Shown in pieces: positions 34,559 to 63,105 of a stretch of DNA of 64,000 nt. The notes under the pieces are model-generated. The model was given only the letters and a program-made list of their open reading frames with translations, was not told where the DNA came from and ran no database searches. The position numbers and the translations under genes are program-made. Where the stretch lies: positions 5,110,213-5,174,212 of the forward strand of contig NC_053408.1 of assembly GCF_016859285.1 (NCBI RefSeq), written 5' to 3'. Source of the stretch: Xiphias gladius. Its lineage: Eukaryota; Chordata; Actinopteri; Istiophoriformes; Xiphiidae. How positions within the stretch are numbered: the stretch's first letter is position 1; every line of letters begins with the position of its first letter.

Positions 34559-34850
34559 TTTTGATAATCGATTAATCATTCTAGTTGATTTTTAGGAGAA
34601 AGTACCAGATATTTTTTGGTTCCAGCTTCTCAAATATGAAGATTTGTTGCTTTTCCTGGTCTTACATTATAATAAGATACATATTTTTGGGTTTTAGACT
34701 GCTGGAAGGACATAAGACGTTTGAAGAAGTCATCTTGGATGCCAGGAAATTGTGACATTTTTGACTGTTTTCTGATGTTATATAGACAAAATATCGAGAA
34801 AATAGTCAGCGGATCAGCTGACAATGAAAATTATCGTTAGTTGTAGGTCT
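34559..34850. repeat. Dispersed repeat (TAATCG family)
   Basis: It contains GATAATCGATTAATCATTC, TTCCAGCTTCTCAAATATGA and, at the end, AAAATAGTCAGCGGATCAGC with ATTATCGTTAGTTGTAGGTC. It matches 18230-18560 and 55065-55410 in the same orientation. It abuts the right end of the Tc1 fossil. Confidence 0.6.
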
Positions 34851-35919
34851 CCTGGAGGAAGTAGTAGCAGGAAGTCGCCCTGCACTACTCGGGTAAGAAA
34901 GAAATCATCAACACACATTTGCAAAGCAACTCTACAGCTGAGCCCACATCCCTCTAAGTAACTTCAGTCAGTTAAGGGCAGGGCATAGCGTGCAACCACA
35001 GAAACTCCTCCTTATGTCTTTTAGGAGGCAATGCCCATCGCATAAGCAGAAATCAGCAGTGCTGTTCAAGAGGCGGCATTGCAGAGCTGAACATGGAAGG
35101 ACAACAAGTGAACCAGTCGACTAAAGACATTTTGGAATACAGTTTCGTAATTAAATCTAGCTCGTAGCAGGCAGTGTTTTCAAAGAATGAGATCGCTATT
35201 ATTCCGTGTTTTTATCATTGTCAACAAACCCCATGAAAAGACCAAAACTGACACTGAATTGACCCTACTAATAAGTATTGTCTGTGTAGTCAAAGCCTGA
35301 TGTACAGTAGCTTAGTCCTCTGTGCCAAAGACCTCATTTGTTGTCCAAAAACCTTTGTGCTTTCACACCTAACCTGCTCGTTGCGGCTCAGGCGGACTCC
35401 TGAACGTTTGCCAGTTTGTTTGGGCTAATGTGAAAGCTGTCAATCAAACTCTGGCGCTCGGTCTGCTCTCATGCAACCTCTGGTGCGGTCCGTGAAGGGG
35501 AAGCGGACACCAACTTTCTTCGTAGAAGTGTAATTTTAGCGTGAATTCAAAAGCCACTCTAACTTTATCTGCCGATGGTAAATTGCCAAGAAAGCTATTT
35601 CTGTATCAGCGATCTAGCTGTCCAAATGATCTCACAAACAAACACAATGTCACTCCTGTTTTAATAACGTTTGCTACAAACTACGGTGCCCAGCTGTTTT
35701 ATGAAACTACTTGGTAAAAATTAAACTGATGGGGTAGTGGAAACACAGAGTGCAGTCGCCGCTGCAATGTCATCAACATATCATCCCAAGTTGATACTCC
35801 GGGCTTGTTATCAAACAGTTGCTTATTTACTGCTACATCTAGCAGTTACAGAACAAGATTAGCTTTCGTCTGGAGTTGTATTTCTGGCCACCTGGCAAAC
35901 AAGAGTCCAGTAATCACTC

Positions 35920-36130
35920 TCTCTTAGCTCTGTTTTTGGTCTCCACCAGCTCCTAAGGGAAAAATCTGGCTCAAAAAAATCAGGGCTGCTAAATGCTCCA
36001 CCATGTTCACCAGCTGGTGTCTAACTGTGTCTGTCCGCTGGTTGGTGCTGAGCAGAAAGTAAGAGTTTTTTGGTTTTTTTTACTGAAAACAGCTGCCTCC
36101 TGCGGCCAAGTGCGACTATATGAGAGTGAA
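35920..36130. repeat. Interspersed repeat, second copy of the 6600-6845 family
   Basis: Shared phrases with 6600-6845 are TTAGCTCTGT.TTTGGTCT, CTCCTAAGGGAAA, GCTGCTAAATG and GTGCTGAGCAG. No coding content. Confidence 0.5.
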
Positions 36131-36709
36131 CAATGAGCTGAAACTCACTAGAAAGGTCAGTAAAGCTGAGCGGAGACGCAAATTTGGGTGATAATTCTCT
36201 GTCGGATCATTATTTTGAGTGACCCCTTTCACATGTCACATTATTTTTACATCGACATTTGATGCAACTATTGTAAAATATTGGTTACAGCCTCTTTAAA
36301 GATTTAGAACTCTATTTACGTAGGTGTACGTAGGAATGAATGGGCTTGGGGCTGAGGGCCACAGTTAGGTTCGGGAAGTCTTAAAGAATTGAGAAGCACA
36401 CATTATTGGCTATGGGCTAATCATGATGTGCTGACAAGAAAAATACGAAATATTGCCCGCCTCTTCCTTTAACATGATTTGGTATTTTACACAAAAAATA
36501 CACTGTTGACAGCCTACAGTCTTGAATTGTTTTCTGATTTTGACAAGTCTACCCCCAAGTTTAAAAATAAAACATGACAAGCGTGTAGCCTGTTCATCAT
36601 ACAACCACCAGAGGGCCTCAGTGCACCGGTGTAGCTTCAGAGCTTCAAACACATAAAGCAGTTACTCACAACATGAGCTCACATCCTACTTTTTCCCTAC
36701 AAGATGTAC

Positions 36710-39473
36710 TTTATTCTAACAATATAGTTACAATTTTTTACAATAACAAAATAATATAAATATACAATACAAGAAGGAAAAAAAGAAAAAAATGTATATA
36801 CAGGCAACGCTGACTGTGGGTGTACCAGTAAAGCTCCTGGTGTGGCTTTCCCTCCATTAGAAATGTAAACAAAAGGAGGACACTGTCTTGTGAATATGAT
36901 TGTGCCATCAGGGGAGACTACAGCTAAGTGGTGCAGCAGTCTGTCAATCTGAAATACGACTGCTGCAGGTCACATTACAGACTTCTGACAGGAATAACTG
37001 CCATGCTGCGGCAGCAGGATAAGACAAAGAGACCCTCATAGAGGAAACATTCACGATTTTTCTTTTTCCTCCAGGGCTGATGTTAAAACAGTGCTGAACA
37101 CATGAACAAGAGAAGAGACAATCTTCTATAGTCTATTGTAAAAAAGAAAACTAGAAAACTGTAAAAGTGCTTATGTTATTCATGTATATATATATATTCA
37201 GAGTAAGACATTTTAAATTCAGTTAAGACTTACACAACAGCAAGTGAGGCAGCCTTTCCATGTGAGGACAGACTTGAGATGAATAGATCCACTGTGCATA
37301 AAGATTCTTATTAAGTTACATTTTTTTTTTTTTTGGGAAATGTCTAAATAGGTGTGATTATCTAATATTTGAAAACTGGGGTATTTTTGTTTGACTTCAG
37401 AGTCATGTATTTAACCAAACTGACACTCAGCTGTGTTTCAGATATTCAGATTCATTTCAGATCAAGTCAAAAGCCTGAGGCAAAACGTCATTTAAAATGT
37501 ACAGCAAGTACCAAAGTACTTGTATTATTGATAGAATTATTGTTATTTAATAGACACATGTAGAAAACAAGTTCAAATGAACAGGGAGCCTGGCAGTTCT
37601 GTTATGCAACCATGTTAACGTACACATCACATCTTACATCTATCTTTGCAGTCACAGATGGCGTTTTAACCTGAATGCTGAGATGGGAAACCACCAAATG
37701 GAAACCAGTGACCGGTTGTTTTGGGTTTTGAGATCGATTTAGTATCTGAGGGGGGGAAAAAAAAAAACATAGACAAAATAGACAAAACATTTATAAGACA
37801 TGCATATATCAGTGATGAAGATCGTCTTAGAAAACAGGAAGGTTTCTCAGTCGTACAAAGTCATTTGCTCTAACTTGACTTGGAGGGGATATAAATAGTG
37901 CAATATAAACAGGGCCTTCTGACAGGAGCCAGTCAGGGACAGATGTTAACTGCATTAGGTGGCCCATGTTATTGTTAACTAATAATGACTAACAGAGATC
38001 GAGGTTTTCACTGGTAGACTGGGACGAATCTGATCCGGATATGCTTTTATTTTTTTAGCTGGTAATTAACATATGGTCAAAACTAATTCCAGCGTAGGAA
38101 ACAATTTAGTGTGTGATTGAAAGAATTAGAATGTAGAGCCCTCAGATTCCGCATAAAAGTGACTTAAAGTAAGCAGGAATAGGAATTTGCTCTGTTTCAT
38201 TTTTTTTCCATCAGTGAAAATAAATGAGGTGATACACAGTTGTACTATTTTAGCCCTGAAACGGTACAATGTCGGTGTGGCTCTCGTGATTAAGTAGTGC
38301 CGTGCGCACACTAAGTATATTTCCAAATATTGCTCTGCATAGATGGATATTGGTGTTGCACTCACGTTAAATCAGAGGAAGCAAAATGACTGTATTTCTT
38401 GTTGCTTTTAACTGTTAGTTATGGTTACAGTTTTCTCCGCAAACTTGTGCCGACTGTGTATGACAGCAGGGAATCCTACTGAGGGGGAAAGTCAGGTTTT
38501 TTTTTTGTCGCTTGATGTTCAAGTTGCTCTTTGGTTGGAAAAAAACCGGGGCGCGTGGTTTGGTTTTCTGGTAACGGCCGTGCCAAAAGCGAAGTTACTG
38601 CTGGCCTAAATGAAGGCTTCAGCCGCGGCGTGCATTAAGATCCACTGGAAAACGCCGCGTTCATACCTCTGTCGGATCGGGCAGTGACGGTTCATAGAAT
38701 AGTTACTGAAATATGTTTTAGGGTTTTCCTGAAATAAAGGACGAGCATAGCCTTGCTCTGTGTTCTGGTCCACAGTGATGTTTCACCCTACAACAACAGA
38801 CACTGGGAAGTTTTTTTTTTTTTTTTTAATGGCTGGCAGTGAGTGCAAAGAAAAACTGCACGTCTTGCAGTTCTCTGAAAGCCAGTGTTCATTTAAATCC
38901 TGAGAAATCATATCTACGTGTGCCCTTAATTTGGAGATATCAATTACAAGTACAATTTACCTCCAAAATGAAACAAAGAAAAAGCATCACAGACACAGAA
39001 AAGAGGGTACAATGGGACTAACATTAAACACAGACAACCGGTGATTCAATGTTTGAGCATATTCATTTTTGTCTGTTTTTGCAGCAAATTAAATCTTATT
39101 TAACATTGCACAGAGTGATGCTGATTTTAAGTTATTTACCTATCCTTCCCACTTAGCATTAATAGTGTTTATAGTTGCTGATGTCTATATGGCTATTATC
39201 AGAGAAAACCACGCACTCCAGTTCCACTTTTAAACCCAAAAAGGCACTTAAATGTTGCACGAAAAAACAGGAATTGTTTGTTGAGTTTAATTATCGAAAG
39301 GCGCAGTTAAAAAAATTTCATTAGCACTGTGTAACCTCTTCATCTAATGTGGAAAAATCTGCATCATTAGTGAGACTTAATTAACACTACTCCCTTGACT
39401 GGTAAAAAAAACAAACAAACAAAAAACAAAAAACAAAAGGGGGAAGACATAATTAATTATTTTGTGCTGTTTG
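36710..39473 (-). other. scn4a: scn4a 3' UTR (inferred)
   Basis: From the scn4a stop codon to a minus-strand AATAAA at 36715-36710 the sequence is AT-rich with no supportable exon. A 3' UTR of about 2.8 kb is plausible for this gene family, but other polyA sites are possible. Confidence 0.4.
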
Positions 39474-54925
<15,452 letters not shown>

Positions 54926-55064
54926 CTTCGCATCGCGAAGGGATACCGCCTCGCCGGGGTTTCCCTAGAAGAAGCTGGAGGGAGGACAGTCGGTGAAGAC
55001 GGGAAACGCAATGCGCGACCAGCTGCAGCTTTTGACACGGGGGTCCCGCTGTGGCGCGCAATTG

Positions 55065-55410
55065 ATTAACCGATTCACAATCGATCGACGGAAAATGAAT
55101 CGGAAACTCTCTTGATCATCATTTGATCGACACTTTTTTTTCTGGCAAAAGTGGAAAACACCCATCAGCTTCTCGAGCGTTTGCTACTTTACTTCGTCTT
55201 CTGCGATTTAGAAACTGAACATCTCCAGGGTTTAGACTGTTAGTCAGACAAAACTAGACGTCGGAAGACCTTAACTTTAGCTTTGGGAAACTATAGGAGC
55301 TGTTTTCCAATATCTTCTGACATTTTTTTTTTTTAGACCAGGCAATTCATAGAGAAAATAATCGGCAGATTAATAGATAAAGAAAATAATCGTCATTTGC
55401 AGCCCTTAAA
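55065..55410. repeat. Dispersed repeat (TAATCG family)
   Basis: It begins near ACCGATTCACAATCGATCGA and ends AAAATAATCGTCATTTGCAG followed by CCCT. It aligns in order with the copies at 18230-18560 and 34559-34850. Confidence 0.6.
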
Positions 55411-55899
55411 TATTTTTGATTGCATTATATATTTTTAACATTACAACAAATACCAATGACACCAGAGCCCAAATTTACATTAAAAAAAAAAAAATGGTCT
55501 GACCAACAGACATAAACCCCAAAGTGTTGAGTTTACAGTGAAATAAAAAGGGAGACATTTTGTTATTTTCACGTGATAAATTACTTTAAATACATCTTAA
55601 AAAGTCACCAATGTATTTTCTGATGATCAATTAATCGAGTAAATTCCCGCAGTAATCCTTAAGAAGCAGAAGAAGAAGAAAGACATTTTGCTACACAAAC
55701 GTATCGGTCTTGTACGTTTTTCTATCATCTTCGCCCTTTGGTGAAATACTAGTTGTACCTCTTCTGACCTCAGACAATGATTCGAATAAAACGATCTGAA
55801 AACTCCACTTTTTCGGCGGAACTGCTCAATAAATAAATAAATAAAAAACCATCGACATTTGAATCCCCGCGATGAGGCAACACGTGTAGGCACAGCTTT

Positions 55900-55962
55900 G
55901 TTTTAAGGGGGTCACGAGCCAAAAAAAAAAAAAAAAGGGTTGGGAACCGCTGGGCCAGAGGT
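55900..55962. repeat. hAT-like repeat end
   Basis: GGGGGTCACGAGCC, an A run, then GGTTGGGAACCGCTGG resembles the right end of hAT-type elements, which end like GGTTGAGAACCACTG. No complete element is visible. Confidence 0.4.
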
Positions 55963-56523
55963 TTATATCTCCGTACCTGTCCCGAGTCTCGGTAATGATC
56001 ATAGTCCTGAGGGTCGCTTTGACCTATGTCCAAGCCCCTGCGCCCTGTGCCCTACATCTCTGTCCCCTCGCTACACCCGGGGGCCCCCTGAGGGCGTCGA
56101 GACGGCGACAAATGGACAGGACCCGCTCAGGAGCGGGACGGGAGCTCGGACTTTCCCACCGTTCTAAAGAGACCGTGACATTACTCGTGTACATCAGATT
56201 ACTTATTAGCTTAGCAGACGCTCCGCGTCGGGTCCAAGTGGCGTTTGCTTACACCCTTCCCTGTGTTTAGCAACCGGCCGAGATCCTTCGGTTTCGTCTG
56301 GAGCAGCTAAGGTTAAGCTGCTGCTGCTGTACTGGCAAAAAAAAAAAAAAAATGTCCATTGCATTCTCCTGCCTTTGTCTAGCATTTATTAAAATATGCT
56401 TTGGAACAGTTCAAACGCACGTAGGATGGACCTAAAACAAAAGGTATCGACGCTTCTCCATGGTTGTAAGTGGTTGTGACTTTACAACCAACTTATCCTC
56501 AAAGTGGTATCTCACCAAACGAG

Positions 56524-56526
<3 letters not shown>

Positions 56527-56580
<54 letters not shown>
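56527..56580. repeat. (TG)n microsatellite
   Basis: About 27 TG dinucleotides. Confidence 0.98.
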
Positions 56581-56581
<1 letters not shown>

Positions 56582-56962
56582 AATCTTGACTTGAAATAAG
56601 TCCAGAGGGAACGTGTATTTTACCAGACGGCGACAGCATTAGTATGCACGTTTCAAATGTTGCAGATGTCGCGTTGATGTGCTTTTCACCAAACGTGAAA
56701 ATGGATTCAAGGAAAATTGTTTGCATACACAGTAGTAGAGCAAAAAAAATAAAAATAAAAAATAAAATAAATTTTAAAAAAAAACCTCATAAACAAGGCT
56801 CAACCAGGATTCGGTAAATCCTACAAAACCAAATTTCAGCTGCCCCCCTCTGTAACATCACCGCTTGCAATAACGCCTGTCAAACTAAAGGTTCATGTCC
56901 AAATTTTTCTGAAACTAAAACAGAGGGACTACACGTAGAATACAGACACGGCATTAATCACC

Positions 56963-56964
<2 letters not shown>

Positions 56965-57022
<58 letters not shown>
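56965..57022. repeat. (CA)n microsatellite
   Basis: About 28 CA dinucleotides. Confidence 0.98.
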
Positions 57023-57025
<3 letters not shown>

Positions 57026-57204
57026 CAGCTGGTAACGGTCTGTAAAAAGAGACGAGTTCTTGAGTTCACACATGTGAAGACACAGAGGCGGAACGAGCCA
57101 CCGGCGCGACCGGACGGACTGTGACAGCGATAGCCACCGATCGCACCCGTTAATGCCGGGTAATACCCGCTCAAACCGCCCTCGCCCGAGCAGAAAATGA
57201 TGCG

Positions 57205-57205
<1 letters not shown>

Positions 57206-57256
<51 letters not shown>
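57206..57256. repeat. (CA)n microsatellite
   Basis: About 25 CA dinucleotides, continuing into CGCACG variants to 57275. Confidence 0.97.
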
Positions 57257-57259
<3 letters not shown>

Positions 57260-58538
57260 GCGCACACACACACGCGAGGGGACGCGCACGGCTCGCACAG
57301 ATACGGTGGCTGCCCAGCTGCTACGGGCAATCAAGACGGAGCGTCGTGTTACAGGAGCCCGATGACTCTGCTCATTCCTTCCTGGCCGGGCCTTTGCTCC
57401 GCGCCTCACATCCCACCGATAAACAGGACGGCATGCCAACTTATCTTACCGAGCCGACTCCTCTCTCCGCTACCTTCTATTTTACACGGGGCCCCAAACA
57501 CACTGAGCTTCCGCCTTTGCACCCTCACCGGCCCTTTACCCCCCCACCACCCCCCCACCGTCCTGCTACATGACACCTGAGGCTCCAAATCCCTCTTTCA
57601 CACAACGCACGACTTCACTCCTTCCATCTGAGCCCCCTATCACTCACCAACGCTGCCCGTCCCCGATCACCCAAACACACACCGGACGACGTCTCTCCCG
57701 CTCTCCCGAAGTGACGGCGCCGCATTGGTCAGCGTTTCCCCTTATCGCATCCAAAGAAGACCTCGAGATTTATTACCGATATCAACGGATTTCCTCGGTG
57801 TCGTTCGGTCACGAGACCACCTGTGCGGTGCTACACCTGCCAGCTACTCCCTTCACGCACTCCCCTTCAAGCCCCTAGTTTTCCGCCCCGATTCAAAACG
57901 GCCGTTCCGGGAGCCGTGGGCCCCTGCAGCCCTCAACCGTGCGCCAACCTTAAAATACACACCCCGAGAGTGGATGTGCTCCTCCGTAGCCCACGGGGAA
58001 CATTTCCTGATTGCATTACATCACACTGCTGAAGCCATCAAATGTCCTTTTAAAAAAAAAAAAATGCTTTCCCTCAATTGAGAGCCCGCCAATCTCGAGA
58101 AAAGGTCCTCTACAGGAGGTCGTTGCCTCGTCGCCCGCGTCAGTTAGGTAAATAATACCTTTTGGCACCGTGTTTCGTTCTGTAGCTGCGTTTATAAGTG
58201 CCTCTGCGCGGAGGAGCCAAGAGTACAGGCAGGGCTCAAAAATAGATTCTGTATGTCGAGCGTAGACTCGTGATTAAACGTCTCCAGAAAAAAAAATGTA
58301 CGGTCGTCTCTGAAATTTTCTGAGGGCTCAAGGTGCATGTTACGTGCCGGGGAAGAAGCAGAAAACGCCGCAACGTTCGAAATCAGGAGTGAAAGTAAAT
58401 GTCAAAAGTAAAAGTACTGGGTATTTGACATATTATACGCGTCAATACTAGATATTTCGTACTGATGCATCCGTGTGTGAGCAGCGTTTTTACCATCGCA
58501 GCTGCGCGAGGTGGAACTAGTTGATGTGCTTTAGAGTC

Positions 58539-58650
58539 GCCCGGTGGTTCTCAACCTAGGGGTCGGGCCCCTTCCAAAGGGTCGCCAGATAAATCTGAGG
58601 GCTTGTGGGGTGATTAGTGGGAGAGGAGAGAATGACAAAAAAAAAAAAAG
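58539..58650. repeat. hAT-like repeat end
   Basis: CGGTGGTTCTCAACCTAGGG followed by GGTCGGGCCCC and AGGGTCGCCAGATAAATCTG resembles the left end of hAT-type non-autonomous elements. No matching right end was found nearby. Confidence 0.45.
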
Positions 58651-61600
58651 TTCAGCCAATCAAACTTGTATTTTTTTTAAAACTCCGGAAGTGAGTACAC
58701 AGAACATATCTGCGCATTAACGTTCGTTGCTCTTAAATTTGGGCGCCGAAGCTGCGACGGCGGCCGGACACACCGACGTGGGCGCTGACCGATCGAGTTC
58801 GCGCGCGTTCGACTCCTTCTCCGCCGCGGGTCGCCGTTAAAAACTTGCTGCTGTCCGGCTGTACGACGAATCCGCCGCCGGCGTCTTCAGATGGTTTCGC
58901 GCCGCTGCGCTCTGGGGACAGTTGGGCTCAACGCGGCCTTGGACCCTCCCTTCACTGCGGCTGGTTCATTTACCTACACTAGCCTGACTTCGTTTAGTCT
59001 GCCGGTCCTTGGCGTTCCCCACATTTCAACCCCCTTTTTCTTCGGACGGCAACTTTTAAACGCGCACTTCCACTCTCCGCAACCCGGGCTCCGACCCGTG
59101 ACGGCGAGCTTGCTAAATGCGGCCGCCGGCCTAAACAAAAAACGACAAGCGGGGTGGTGGTGTGTGATGGCTATGCGTTACTCGCGAGCAGTCCCCGGGC
59201 GGGTCAGGTTGCACTGAAATTTTGTCGGAGGGGGGGGGGTCTTTTGGTCCAGATGCGGGTCCGCCCGTTAGAACTGAAGCTCTCAAGTCAAGTGCAAGCG
59301 CCTTGAGCGCAGTTCTCGACCAAAACCTACTTAATCACTTTCCACCACCGGTTTTCATCTTGGGAGTCTCAGCTGAGGACGATCGGCTCATTCCGCGACC
59401 GTGCCCGTCCCACTCGCCCCGCGGACAGGTGGGCGTGCTGGGGAAGAAGGAGGGAATTTCAGGTTTCGGACTGACACTAATATATATATCACATTGCATG
59501 TCGGTGGAGGCCATGTGACCCGTGACATTCCGGCCGGGGGTATAGACGGCGTAATGTAGACACCCCTTCGTTACACTAGCCGGCCGAGGAATGCGAACGC
59601 CGATGCTCACCTCTGGACACTAACCGAGGCGGCTTTTGGGCTCCGGGCGCAAAGCGCGGCGCGAGTTCACACGGCGAAGGGAGGTTGTGCCCGCCCCCGC
59701 ACTAACGGTGCAGGAGCCGAGTTTTGATCGATTTTAACGACTTGTTGGCTTAACTCTGGTGCCCCTGCAGGTGCCAGGGGTTTCGAAGACGAGTCCTGTG
59801 GCAACACGGCAAACGCCCCAGTCCCCTCACTATAAAGCCCATACCGCCCTTGGAATGCGGTTAAGTTGTAAACGACGGATCTACAGAGCAAACAAGGGCT
59901 TTTATCCACGCGTCCTTTGACATTTGCCATGCTCCTGTGCCCCCCCCCTCACCCCCGTTTTCTCACGGGGTCAAATCGCAGCACCGTAGTTCGCTCTCTC
60001 CCAGCTTGCTTCAGCCCCCTGCCGCGAACCAGTTAACCTCGTATTTCGAGCCCTATAGGGAGCCACATCAAAACCGGACCCCTGCACCTGCTGCCGCTTC
60101 CTACCGCGTCACTGCATGCTGCCACCGGACGCGTTTTTTTTTTCACCTGAACGCTCGCAGAGTGCACGCGCAGTCTGCAAACTGGATGGGAAAACGATCA
60201 GCGTGTTCACGGCCCCAGTAACGAGTCGGGGTCGAGCCCCTTGGACTCTTTGTCTCCCGGTTTCATGCCTTTGTCAGATGTGCGCACGGGCGACGTCGTG
60301 CTGCTGCTCGCAGGACAGCGGCTTGTCATTCACGGCGTGCCACTGTCGCCGCATACCGAGGAGCCGTGAGGACCGAGCGTCATCTCCGCAGTGCAGCCGG
60401 ATGGCAAACGGACGCGTGCCGGCCTAGCGCGTTATAAATCCGGCCTTTGATTTGAGGCTGCGGCCAAACAACGCGCCCCTGGCTGATCGCCGCATCCATC
60501 TCGGTCTCCTGGACGATGACTGCACAATATTATGATGTTTCTAACAGAACATGAGCCTTCGCGGTTCCCGAGAAACAGCTGCATAGTCTGGAATCTAGAC
60601 CAGTAGATGACTGATAAAGTAACTTAAGCGGTTTTAGGATGAACCGCAAATTGAAGACGAACGATTTTTGCGTTGTTCGTTGACGTAGTGCGACACAGCC
60701 ATCTCAGCAGATTTCTGCTGTCTCAAACTGACCCATTTGGCCTTTGCACGGGCTGCACGGACATCTGAGTCGATTACACACGTGGGAGTGATACGGAGAA
60801 TATGCGAGAGAGGGGGGGGCTATTATCATAGTCATAACACCAATCAAGTCCATAAAAAAAAAAACCACAGACATCCATACAGGAATCGAACCATCTATTT
60901 AAAACAAAACGTTAACAAAAAAAAACACTATTTCTGTCACATAACATTCCCATGGGGGAACTGAAAAAATGAGGAAGTACATTTTGGGGGGGGGGGGTTA
61001 CTTATGTTTAACCTTATTTCACCTTTTGAACACTCTGGAAAATACAGAGGCCCAGCCAAGCAGGTCACATGGGCTCGGTTGGTGAAAGAAACTCAAAACC
61101 GACACCTTCCGCGTCCAAGAACATGTGATGCTGGACACGCGAAGACACTCGGGGCAGCGGAATAACCACGGAGACGTCTTCACGCGCCGCGCAGTGTCGA
61201 ACGCGATGTAAGCTGCGCGCCTCGTGCCGCCTAGCGAGGGCGTGATAACGCAGGTAGGCGAGTCGGTGGTGAGCGCAGCACGCGGGAGAATCACCTGGGG
61301 AGTTGCAAATGTTAAATGTTTAAGACAGAAGACGCAATGTGCAAAACAACTCACTGTAAGAACTACAAAAAAAAAAACAACCACCACCTGATGACCCCCA
61401 TCCACGCTAAAATCTGCATTGGCCCCACTGCTGGAGCGCTTGGGGCAGGACCCCCCCCCCCAACTCGTGAATACAGGGTTCTCAGGTGCACGGTTGAGCT
61501 GATGCGAGCACCGGTCTCCGCGTCTTCTCCCGTGTCCGGAGGCCGGCCCTGCCTGCGTGGAGCCGGCCGCTCTCCGCGGTCCCGCACCCCTCCGACGCGG

Positions 61601-63059
61601 ATTAACGGCAGGGACATGGCGGGGCACGAGCATCCGCAGCATCACAGTATCTTTTCCAATCTGCCATGAAGACACGGGCTAAAAATAAAAACCTCGTCCC
61701 CGCGGGAGGAGGCGGAGTGTCCACACTGGATCTGACGTGCCACGTGCCCTCGAAGGGACGTGTTCACCTGGCAGGTGAAGACGCGGGCCCGTCGTGACGC
61801 TCGCGCGCGGGTTTCACCTCCGCCACGCCAACACACACGTCTCCCTCATACACACATTAAAAAAAAAAACGTGTGTGCTGCCGTAAATCTACCGTTTCCA
61901 AATCCGACGCCAAGCTCAGTTACAGTACAGGTCCGTGTTTATTATTAGAAGAAACCTGCTCATAATAAAACATTGTATGCATTTGATTTCGAGAGAAAAA
62001 AAAAGGAAGAAAAAATACCTTGCTTCATTTAGAGTGAGCAACCACTTTCTGCCTTTCAGATAGAAAGTGTTCTTTACCGGACAAAAGCTAAACGGTTCCC
62101 CGTGGCTCGACAGAAAGCGATTCAAGTACTTTTTCACCGCAGTCCAAGCGAGATCAAACCGTGGCACGAAATAGCCCAACTGTAACCCTCCGGTCATGAG
62201 ATCCGAAAGATGCCGAAGTAGCCCGTTTCAACCGGGGGAAGGGGAAGCACGAGGGTAAGACCACCGCGACGGGCGAAGTCACGAAATAGCACCAAAAAAC
62301 GCAAATACCCGTCGAAGCCGTTCCGAGCCGAGGGTTTCCGCGCAAAACCCTCCAGACCCGATCCCGACGCGAAACGCTCCTACTCCGAGGTTCATGCGGG
62401 AGTCATCAACCACTCGTGGGAGGACGACAGAAGGCGGGCGGCGGGTTACCTTGCACGAGAAAAGCAAATATTCCCACAAAGTCCAAGAAAGTCGGGGAGG
62501 AAGCGGGGGGGAGAGAGAAAAAAATGAAATCTTCAGTCAAGCCTTACACTGAGGACGTAATGCCCCCCTTCTGGCAGCCAGTGCGGGGCTGCAGGACAGC
62601 TGTTGCTGACGCAGTGTGGTTTCCTGCGGTGAAACCGGAGCAGCCGCTCCAGGTAGGATCAGATCAGACCTTTGACACTTTGGTGACGGAACCGCTTCCC
62701 CGTTCCCACACAGCTGGTCGCTCCCGCACGAGTCCGCCCCCCCCCCCAGTCGGCCAGGCGCATTTACAACTCCCCAGTCACGAAGCGAAGCCGGCGTCTG
62801 CAGCGCAGGACCAAACTTTCGGTGGTTTGGTCCCGAGCCGCAGCCGCCGCAGATCCTCCGACCGCGGATGGCTCTCACCGTAAACTGCTTTATTCAGTCG
62901 CTCCTTCTGTGATTTATCCCCCGCGGATTTCAAAATGCATTAAATCTGTTATTGTAGTCAAAACCGTCGACGACCGAAACCCCGTCACTTCATTCATTTG
63001 CCCCGAGAGCTCGCAATGTTTCACGAGTGAATACTTCTTGCTGAGTCATGTCTTTATTG

Positions 63060-63101
<42 letters not shown>
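63060..63101. repeat. (TG)n microsatellite
   Basis: About 20 TG dinucleotides. Confidence 0.98.

Positions 63102-63105
<4 letters not shown>

Larger units (their letters stand above)
31502..36709. other. Intergenic between cd79b and scn4a
   Basis: About 5.2 kb without a supportable exon. It holds the cd79b promoter region, alternating CG and TG tracts, a Tc1-like transposon fossil (33750-34558) and further repeats. Growth hormone, which neighbours CD79B in mammals, was looked for and not seen. The promoter-proximal 200 bases upstream of cd79b show no clear TATA box. Confidence 0.45.

Noticed and set aside
56929-57439. Thr-His and Cys-Val repeat proteins around the CA/TG tracts
   Set aside because: These are translations of dinucleotide microsatellites.
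61019-61675. 218-codon minus-strand open frame in the GC-rich right end
   Set aside because: No similarity or domain recognised, no supportable start context, and the GC-rich region gives long frames by chance.
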